This document shows, piece by piece, positions 1-5,132 of a stretch of DNA of 5,132 nt (its first letter is position 1; every line of letters begins with the position of its first letter). Under the pieces are notes generated by a model, which worked only from the letters and a program-made list of their open reading frames with translations, was not told the origin of the DNA and ran no database searches. Source of the DNA: Bacillota bacterium (GTDB taxonomy: Bacteria; Bacillota; Clostridia; Lachnospirales; WQUN01); contig WQUN01000107.1 in NCBI GenBank assembly GCA_009782085.1, positions 1 to 5,132 of the forward strand, read 5' to 3'. The position numbers were made by a program, and so were the translations under genes.

Positions 1-360
1 CTGGAAGCCGTGCGCGGTCAGGTCGGCCGTCGCCGGCAAAGTTTCGAGCCTTTGGCCCGTCCTCACGTCGTATACCGTTTTGCCCGAAACCTTGGCGGCG
101 TTCCACGTCAGGCCGACCGTCCGTCCTGTGACTTCGTTGGCGTTGTTGTCGTGTTTCTCGTTAACGACTGTCAGGTATTCGGTATTGCCGGCCCTCGACG
201 GAACCGCCCAGGCGTCTTTTTGGCCTGTCACCGCCAGCGGGGCTTCAGCCCCGGCGGCGCTCATCGCCCCGCAAAACGCCTCTATATTCGCGGCGTTCCG
301 ATTGATAAGCGTACCTGTCTCGTCCTTATCGCTTTGCCCGATGTAGGAGGCCATACTGAT
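1..360 (-). other. C-terminal all-beta domain (truncated by window edge)
   Basis: Residues 1591-1710 start with a short helical part (NRNAANIEAFCGAM, 1610-1623) and then show beta strands: DAWAVPSRAGNTEYLTVVNE (1638-1657), VTGRTVGLTWNA (1667-1678), GKTVYDVRTGQRLETLP (1683-1699) and ATADLTAHGFQ (1700-1710). The pattern 'lived-in strand, V-V-N-E, ..., V-Y-D-V-x-T-G' is typical of the Greek-key domain closing many glycoside hydrolases, where a sugar-hydrolase barrel is followed by a small beta sandwich. The frame is still open at base 1, so more protein follows. Confidence 0.5.
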
Positions 361-3300
361 GCCGGGCTTCACCGCGGTCACTCCCGCGGGGACGATTGAC
401 ATGTCGTCCGCCACGAAAATCCCGCCGTTGTCCGCGAACGCTTTCAACTCGTCCTCAATGCCGTCGTACCAGTGCCAGGAGCCGTCCGTCCCGCCCAGGC
501 CCACCAGCAGAATGGCCTTCATGCCGTCCGGCAGGCCGCGTCTGAGTTCCTCGGGGGTGATGATCTTGGCCGGCCAGCCGGCCGCCTGGAGCATGACCAT
601 CGCCTCGTTGGTCTTGCCTTCGTGGGAGGCGTTGTACAACTGGTCAAAGGGGCCGTTGACGCCGTGGAGCACCGGCTTCAGCAAGGCCTGCTCGAACACG
701 AACATCACGCCGACGGAGGCGTCCGGCTCCGTCATGGCGAAGGTCCCGCCGTACCTGTGCGCCCAGTCTGTGACGTTTTTAAGCGCGGCTATCTTGTCCG
801 GAGCCGCATAATCGCCGACGTCGTTTGGCACGGTGTTCGTCCCGATGCCGTTCAGGCCGCGCGTCAGGGCCATCGCCCATTCCGCCTCGCGCTGCATCTT
901 CTCAAAGTGCAGGAGGTAGTCGTCCAAAATCGACCAGGCGGCCTTGTTGGGATAATAGCTGCGCATCCTGTCGATGAGGGACACGTTGTGCAGAGGCTTC
1001 GACGAGTTCAGCTCGTTCCAGTCGTAAGCCTGCATGACGGAGACGTTTTCGTACATCTCGCGCACCGGTATCGTTCCCCAGGCCCATCCGCCGCTCGAGC
1101 CGACGCCCGGGCTGGAGCCGTAGGAACCGCTGATCAGAGTCAGCGACGGGTCGACGGAGGAAACGGCGTTGTTAAAATACCCGAACTGCCGGAACACGTC
1201 GTTGAACCCCGTCAAATAATTCACAAAATCGGCCACGGATCCGGCGTATGTCTCATAATCCATCGGGCCGTACCAGGTGCCCCGCAAGGTCGGGGAAATG
1301 AGCATTTCCGGCCTGTCGGAGTTATACAGGTTAGACAGAGCCTCGCCGAACGGCCTGTTCGGGATGACCGGGGCCCAACTCCAGTACGCTTCGTAGGCCG
1401 AGTTGTCCGCGCCCACGTTGACGCCCGCCATGTTCCCGTAGCCCAGCAGCCTCTGCGCCGTCAGCGCGGTCTCGCGGTACAGCGGGGCGTGGTACTCCGG
1501 CAGTGAGTAGCTGAACAGCGACAGATTCGGGTGCTGGAGGAACGGCCGCCCGAACTCAGCGTCCGGGACCACGCCGATCTTTATGTTTTTCTCACCCAGG
1601 GCCCGCGCCAAACTGTCCATCACCGTGCCGGCGAACGTCTGCCCGCCGTCGCCGGACTTCGACTGCTCGTACACCAGGTCGATACCCAGATCGCTTATGT
1701 GCCGGGCGTATGTCGCCGGGGTGCCGATGTTCGAGTAGGCGCTCGTGCGGACCGCGTTGGGGCTGTTGTCAATATAGAAGCCGCCGTCCATGCCCGCCGC
1801 GAGGGCCGCCGCGTAAGTCGTCACGCCTGAGCGCGGCACGTCCAGCCCAAGGTGTTCCGACGGCAGAGCCGCCTTTACGGGGGCCGCCGGCCGAGCCGGC
1901 CCGCCGATTGACAGAGCCGCCTTGTCGGCGTCCCACTCGGCCTGGTTCGAGAATTTCTCCGGATTCTTCAGGTTTTGGACCGTGAAGCCCGTATCGGTAA
2001 CGAGATTTATGTCCGTGCGTTCGTTGACCGGGTTCCCGCCCTCAATCGGCTTCCAGCCGGCCTCGAAGGACTGCTCCGCTCCGCCGTTTACGCTAATCGA
2101 ATAGGACTTGTTTTTTGCGCTCGCCGGAAGAAGCAGCGTCAGGGAGTCGTAGCTCAGGCCGGTTTTATTGTATATCGCCTTGCCGTCGTATTTCAGCGTC
2201 ACATCGGTGACTTTGCCCGCGCCTTTGATGATCACCGGGAACGTCCACAGCTCATAGTCGGTCATCCACGACCGGGCGGAGTTGTCCGTAGAGTAGATAT
2301 AGCACTGCCCCCAAAGCCAGCTGATCCCGCGCATCCAGTGGTTGCCGGGCTCTATGGCGCTGTCGGTGGGCAGCTGGAAGTAATCGTACCGTTTATCGCC
2401 CATCTCCATCATTATCTGGAATATCTCGGCGGAACCGTTCCTGAACAGCGGCTGAGTCGCCGGGACTCCCTCCGCGTCCGGAATGGTGATGGTCATTTCG
2501 GGCCAGTCCACCGCGTTTGGTCCTGAAAGGTTGCGCTCGGCCTGGTTATAGTAGCGAAGATGGCTGTTGTTCATGTCAGTCTTGCCGATGGGCATGTCCA
2601 CGCGCACCAGCTTCGCGTCCACGTACTTTCTGACCGGCGGGATATCGTCCCAGACCGCCGGGCGGGTCGCCAGCCTGCCGTCCATGTCCAGCTTGACCTC
2701 GTCCCCTGTAAGTACGGCCGAGTAAAATTTGAGTTCGTCGAGGGTTCCCTTGAAGTTCAGAAGCGAGAACTCGTTCTCATTCGGCGCCAGGTCGAAGGGC
2801 ACGTCCTGGGACATGACTTCAACTCCGTTCACATACCAGCGGGCCTTTTCGCCGTTGTTGAAGCTGACCGCTATATGTGTCCATTTCCTGGCGGAAACCG
2901 CGCCCGCGGCGGTCGTGACCTCGTACCACGTTCCGTAATAGCCGTTGTAACGGACCGAGCCGTTGTTGAACAGATACAACTGTAAAGGCGTGGACTGCCA
3001 GTTGTTCTCCCACCTCTTGGAAAGCAGCATCTGGTCGGAGGAGAGCTTGTCGGGGTATATCCACATAGAGACGGTAAAGTCGCCGCAAATCCGCCTCAGC
3101 ATGTCTGAGGTCGGCAAAATCGTCATATCAACGTTCGGCTTGCCGTCCATCAGGAGCCCCTGGCCGAAATAGCCCTGGCTGTAACTGTGCGCCGGGGACT
3201 TTTTCCCGTTGTCCAGGCCGCTCACCTGATCTTGTATATTATTGTCAAAGTTGAAGGAGGCGATGATGGGTTCCGGAGCGGTATTAACCGGGACGCCCGG

Positions 3301-5132
3301 CCATACGCCGCCCGGGTTCGCCGGGGGAGCCGCCGGCGGTACCGGGGGCGACGGAAGCGGGTCCTTGTTTATGTCGCCGGCGTCGGCGGGGCGGGTACCC
3401 AGCGTGCCCGACATCTCCCAGCCGACCTGCTCGGGCGTCAGCGCAACGGCGTAGACGCGCATCGAGTCGATGAGCCCCTTGAAATCGCTGAGGATGATGG
3501 GGTTGCTGTTGTTGACGACGCCCTGATCAATGACGTCGGCGCCCAAGTGATATTTCTCGGCGCCGTTGATATAGATATACAGGCCCTGATTGGCCCGGTA
3601 TGTCAGGGCGTAGTGCGTCCAGGCGGTGGTGTTCAGGCCGATTATGCCCACGTTCGGCGTCAGCCAGCCGCCTTTCATTATGTTGAGCTGGGAATCCCCG
3701 CCGGACCACGTTCGCAGCAAAAACGGCTCGCTGGGCATCCACGACTGGTCGGCGGTGCGCTTGGCGAAGAGGAAACAATTCGTATTGGTGGTGTCCCGGG
3801 CGATCCAGGCGGTCACGGTATACTGGTCGGAGAGCTGATTCAGCTGGATCGCCGCAGAGCCGCCCAGCGTGGAGAGCCGTTTAGGATCGGCGTTCGTGAC
3901 CCATAGGGCGCGGCTGTCGTGTCCGCCGTAGGCGAACGCGTCCGCGTACAGGTCGTAAGGGCCTATTGTCCCATCGTAGCCGTGTCCGGACGTGTCCAGC
4001 ATGTTATCCTCAAATTCGTAATCGGCCACTATCGGAACCGCAGGGGCGTCCGCCGGGGGAGCGGTTATAGCGAAGGCCGGCTCCGCGTGGGGGACGGGCG
4101 TCGGCGGCTGGATAACAACCGAATCCGTCAGGTCGCTTGCGACAGCCGTTTTGGTCTTGATCGTGCCGTCCCTGTCCCAGGCCACCTCCGCCGCCGAGAG
4201 CTTCGCGGCGTAGATGTGCAGCGAATCCGTGAGCCCGTGGAACTGGCTGAGATATATCGCGTTGGCGTTGTTTGAGACGCCGCCGCCGAATGTCTCCGGA
4301 CCCCAGTGAGCCATCAGGCCGCCGTTTTTGTACACGTCCATGCCCTCTGATTTGCTGAAGGAGACGGCGATATGCGCCCAGTCCGTGTTGTTCAGCATAT
4401 TGTCGCCCACCCATAAGTCCGGGGGCCATCCGCCCGGCGTGGCGATGTTCATCTTGTTTACGGTGGCGTACAAGACCATGCTGAAAGGCTCCGGATCCCA
4501 GTTGTTACCGGGCCAGCGTTTGGAAAACAGAGTGTCCGAGCCGTTACTGTCCGCCTTATTGCGAGCTACCCACGCCGTAATGGTGTATTTGTCGCCGAGG
4601 GCGTTCGTGAGCGCCGCGTTCGCGCCTCCGACAATGGTGTCGCCGCCGTTGCCAGCGTCCAGCGCTTTGCCGCGGCCGACGCCGTTCAGCGTGAACGAAT
4701 CCACATAGGAGTCGCTCGCGGAGATGACCCCGTTGTAGCCCCCGCCGTTGATGGAATCAGTCATGTTGCCGTCAAACTCGTATTTGGCGATCATCGGAAC
4801 CGCGCGGTCGGAGGCGGTCGGAGGCGCCGCCGGGGTTATCGCCGGCACATTGTGGATTATCGGAGCCGGCGGAGGGACGATCTTGTTCTGGTCGATATCG
4901 TCAGCCGTGGCCCGCCTTGTGTTGATCGTCCCGTCTCTGTCCCACTGCACTTCCGCGTCGGTGAGCTTTACGGGATAAATATGCACCGAATCCACAAGCC
5001 CCTTGAAAGAGCTCAGGTAGACCGGATTGCTGTTGTTCTGGACGCCGGCGTGCGCCCAGGCCGCATCCAGGCTTCCGACTTTTACCCCGTTTTTGTAGAG
5101 GTCATAGCCCACGTTCGCCTGGTAGGTGACGG
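1..5132 (-). CDS. Giant multi-modular LamG / glycoside hydrolase-like protein, partial at both ends
   Basis: One uninterrupted minus-strand frame fills the window: 1710 full codons plus two bases (CC) of a split codon at 5131-5132. There is no stop, and homology-like conservation begins at the first residue, so both the N-terminus (beyond 5132) and the C-terminus (before base 1) are missing. Visible order: partial LamG, three full LamG modules with Pro/Ala linkers, an unrecognised beta-rich region, a TIM-barrel-like domain, a GATase-like alpha/beta domain and a C-terminal beta domain. Only four Cys occur in 1710 residues (452, 682, 943, 1620), and Trp, Tyr, Asn and Gly are abundant, as is common in exported bacterial carbohydrate-active proteins. 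The inferred role is extracellular polysaccharide binding and hydrolysis; the substrate is unknown. Start, signal peptide, anchor and regulation cannot be seen. I am very sure of the reading frame, fairly sure of the LamG modules, and moderately sure that the second half is an enzyme. Confidence 0.95.
361..711 (-). other. GATase-like alpha/beta domain (GH42 trimerisation-domain type)
   Basis: Residues 1474-1590 follow the barrel. They run VGVMFVFEQAL (1473-1483), then a helix (NEAMVMLQAAG, 1508-1518), a strand AKIITPEEL (1521-1529), a strand MKAILLVGLGG (1537-1547), a helix with GIEDELKAFADNGG (1557-1570) and a strand IFVADD (1571-1576). The pattern 'strand, then L-K-x-F-x-x-x-G-G-x-x-V' is the one seen in the class I glutamine amidotransferase-like domain after the barrel of GH42 beta-galactosidases. 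No catalytic Cys is present at the nucleophile position, as expected for a structural rather than amidotransferase role. This supports reading the neighbouring barrel as an enzyme of that layout. Confidence 0.55.
712..1860 (-). other. Probable TIM-barrel glycoside hydrolase domain (GH42/beta-galactosidase-like layout)
   Basis: Residues 1091-1473 show alternating beta strands and helices: GGFYIDNS (1116-1123); YARHISDLGIDLVYEQSK (1141-1158); a helix, then IKIGVVPD (1183-1190); a helix LYRETALTAQRLLG, then MAGVNVGADNS (1234-1244); SWAPVIPNRPFGEA (1251-1264); LTLISGSYG (1330-1338); and VSVMQAYDWNEL (1363-1374). A domain of about 380 residues with aromatic, acidic and Asn-rich strand ends is typical of clan GH-A type barrels. 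Possible catalytic acids are E1373 in YDWNEL and E1468 in MTEPD, with D1242 and E1155 as other strand-end acids; none is proven. The GATase-like domain directly downstream is the main reason to compare it with GH42. Alternatives are another GH-A family or a non-catalytic barrel. I cannot name a family or substrate. Confidence 0.55.
1861..1920 (-). other. Ala/Pro-rich linker before the catalytic region
   Basis: Residues 1071-1090 (including GGPARPAAPVKAALP) are low in complexity and mark the step from the beta-rich accessory part to the alpha/beta region that follows. At the DNA level this stretch holds a GC-rich inverted repeat (1886-1900), which is explained by the Ala/Pro/Arg/Gly codons. 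Confidence 0.6.
1921..2280 (-). other. Probable beta-sandwich domain (unassigned)
   Basis: Residues 951-1070 contain regular strand-turn patterns: YELWTFPVIIKGAG (959-972), VTDVTLKYDGKAIY (974-987), YDSLTLLLPAS (994-1004), SYSISVNGGAEQSFEAGW (1009-1026) and INLVTDTGFTVQNL (1041-1054). This looks like an Ig-like or jelly-roll fold placed between the LamG array and the enzyme. No family is recognised. It ends before the Ala/Pro stretch at 1071-1090. Confidence 0.45.
2281..2640 (-). other. Unrecognised aromatic-rich module following the LamG array
   Basis: Residues 831-950 do not match a family that I can name. They hold short alternating hydrophobic strands (AKLVRVDMPIG, EMTITIPDAEG, SAEIFQIMMEM, YDYFQLPT) and an aromatic-rich stretch, HWMRGISWLWGQCYIYSTD, with W932, W938 and W940. 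The alternation suggests a beta-sandwich. It could be an N-terminal accessory beta domain of the following hydrolase or a carbohydrate-binding module. The lower edge (about residue 950) is approximate. Confidence 0.45.
2641..3270 (-). other. LamG-like module D (complete, divergent)
   Basis: Residues 621-830 hold the last and most divergent LamG module, about 210 residues. Landmarks: SFNFDNNIQD (625-634), FGQGLLMDG (655-663; the 'G-x-A-L' strand is replaced by GLLM), FTVSMWIYPDKLSSDQMLLSKRW (685-707), KWTHIAVSFNNGEKARWYVNG (749-769), LLNFKGTLDELKFYSAVLT (790-808), and the tail EVKLDMDGRLATRPA (811-825). The tail is close to the 'A-x-x-V-x-x-D-M' ending common in bacterial LamG modules. It resembles a generic stand-alone LamG domain more than A to C do, so it may have a separate origin. 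No Pro-rich linker follows; the next region starts at once. Confidence 0.85.
3271..3360 (-). other. Pro/Ala-rich linker between LamG modules C and D
   Basis: Residues 591-620 include PLPSPPVPPAAPPANPGG. This is the most proline-rich of the three linkers and separates the module C tail from the first strand of module D (ASFNFDN). Confidence 0.72.
3361..4038 (-). other. LamG-like module C (complete)
   Basis: Residues 365-590 are the third LamG module. Landmarks: DYEFEDNMLDTSGHG (370-384), YTVTAWIAR (437-445), LFAKR (454-458), WTHYALTYRANQGLYIYING (504-523), NNSNPIILSDFKGLIDSMRVY (541-561), and LTPEQVGWEMSGTLGTRPAD (564-583). It is clearly homologous to B (the same ordered motifs in about 226 residues), but the WDRDGT tail has changed to WEMSGT and the WAHIAVSF motif to WTHYALTY. 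It is therefore an old, diverged duplicate and not a recent copy. Confidence 0.87.
4039..4119 (-). other. Pro/Ala-rich linker between LamG modules B and C
   Basis: Residues 338-364 include QPPTPVPHAEP and APPADAPA. This is a short flexible spacer of nearly the same length as the other two inter-module linkers (27 residues against 28 and 30). Confidence 0.7.
4120..4800 (-). other. LamG-like module B (complete)
   Basis: Residues 111-337 form a full LamG/ConA-like domain of about 225 residues, within the usual size for the family. Landmarks in order: first strand KYEFDGNMTDS (117-127); GKALDAGNGGD (154-164), the usual 'G-x-A-L' strand; YTITAWVAR (182-190); LFSKRW (201-206); WAHIAVSFSK (251-260); VYKNG (266-270); NNANAIYLSQFHGLTDSLHIY (287-307); and the tail LSAAEVAWDRDGTI (311-324). 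Such modules commonly bind glycans or proteins, sometimes with calcium, but ligand contacts cannot be read from sequence alone. Compared with C and D it carries its own insertion around 220-246 (WPPDLWVGDN). Confidence 0.88.
4801..4884 (-). other. Pro/Ala-rich linker between LamG modules A and B
   Basis: Residues 83-110 are low in complexity, with runs such as VPPPAP and TPAAPPTA and no predicted core. They separate the WDRDGT tail of module A from the first strand of module B (KYEFDGN). At the DNA level the linker contains an exact tandem pair of a 10-base unit at 4805-4824. Confidence 0.7.
4805..4824. repeat. Two exact tandem copies of a 10-base unit
   Basis: CGGTCGGAGG occurs twice head to tail at 4805-4814 and 4815-4824, inside the codons for linker residues around PPTASDR. 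The unit is not a multiple of three, so gain or loss of a copy would shift the frame. With two copies only, this is more likely a fossil of slippage than an active switch. Confidence 0.8.
4885..5132 (-). other. LamG-like module A (C-terminal part only)
   Basis: Residues 1-82 are the second half of a LamG/concanavalin A-like (Laminin_G_3 type) jelly roll cut by the window edge. They open with VTYQANVGYDLYKNG, the strand pair that in the following modules comes directly after the W-(A/T)-H-I-A motif. The split first codon (NCC) would fit the Ala of that motif if it were GCC. The signature NNSNPVYLSSFKGLVDSVHIY then appears, followed by the tail LTDAEVQWDRDGTINTRRAT. The same segments recur in order in modules B and C, which supports the module boundary. 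Confidence 0.85.

Noticed and set aside
566..588. GGCCGGCC-type palindromic cluster as a regulatory or recombination site
   Set aside because: It encodes AAGWPAK in the GATase-like domain and has no flanking repeat or mobile-element feature.
902..1087. Short minus-strand open frames in other registers (also 2819-3088, 3527-3778 and 4010-4429)
   Set aside because: They overlap the giant gene out of frame and encode Arg-rich, low-information peptides.
472..1506. 344-codon plus-strand open frame as a real gene
   Set aside because: It lies in codon register opposite the minus-strand gene. Its product has no domain and an Arg/Val/His-rich composition, whereas the minus frame gives coherent barrel sequence through the same bases.
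1886..1900. GC-rich inverted repeat as a terminator hairpin
   Set aside because: It is inside an uninterrupted coding frame, has no U-tract on either strand, and is explained by Gly/Pro/Ala/Arg codons in a linker.
3187..3906. 239-codon plus-strand open frame as a real gene
   Set aside because: It overlaps LamG module C and a linker on the minus strand and is a by-product of the gene's codon bias.
4885..5010. DRDGTIN...DDI segment as a dockerin repeat
   Set aside because: It resembles one half of a dockerin calcium loop, but there is no paired second repeat, and the same segment recurs as the terminal strand of each LamG module.

Overview
The whole window lies inside one very large protein-coding gene on the minus strand. 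Read as the reverse complement, one frame runs from base 5130 down to base 1 without a stop: 1710 codons, with neither the true start nor the stop inside the window. No second gene, RNA gene, mobile element, CRISPR array, promoter or terminator can be supported, and there is no non-coding stretch of any length. Residue numbers below count from the codon at 5130-5128.

The encoded fragment is modular. Its N-terminal half (5132-2641) is a tandem array of four LamG/concanavalin A-like jelly-roll modules (one cut by the window edge, three complete), joined by Pro/Ala-rich linkers and repeating about every 255 residues. Next come about 240 residues of unrecognised, aromatic-rich and probably beta-rich sequence (2640-1921), a short Ala/Pro linker, and then a region (1860-1) that reads like a glycoside hydrolase of general GH42/beta-galactosidase-like layout: a probable TIM barrel, a class I glutamine amidotransferase-like alpha/beta domain, and an all-beta C-terminal domain cut by the window edge. 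The order suggests a secreted or surface-bound polysaccharide-degrading enzyme, with the LamG modules as possible carbohydrate-binding arms. This role is inferred: no signal peptide or cell-wall anchor is visible, because both ends are missing.

The DNA is GC-rich, with a strong preference for G or C at third codon positions (all 20 codons in 1441-1500 end in G or C), yet it still uses ATA for Ile and AGG for Arg. Multi-LamG carbohydrate-active giants of this kind are known from Paenibacillus-like Firmicutes and from PVC-group (Lentisphaerae/Verrucomicrobia) bacteria. The window alone does not decide between these, and the assignment to Bacteria rests on architecture.

The most interesting point is the enzyme half. 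It has the shape of a GH42-like protein but lacks motifs that I can tie confidently to a named family, so it may be an undescribed or poorly described glycoside hydrolase group.
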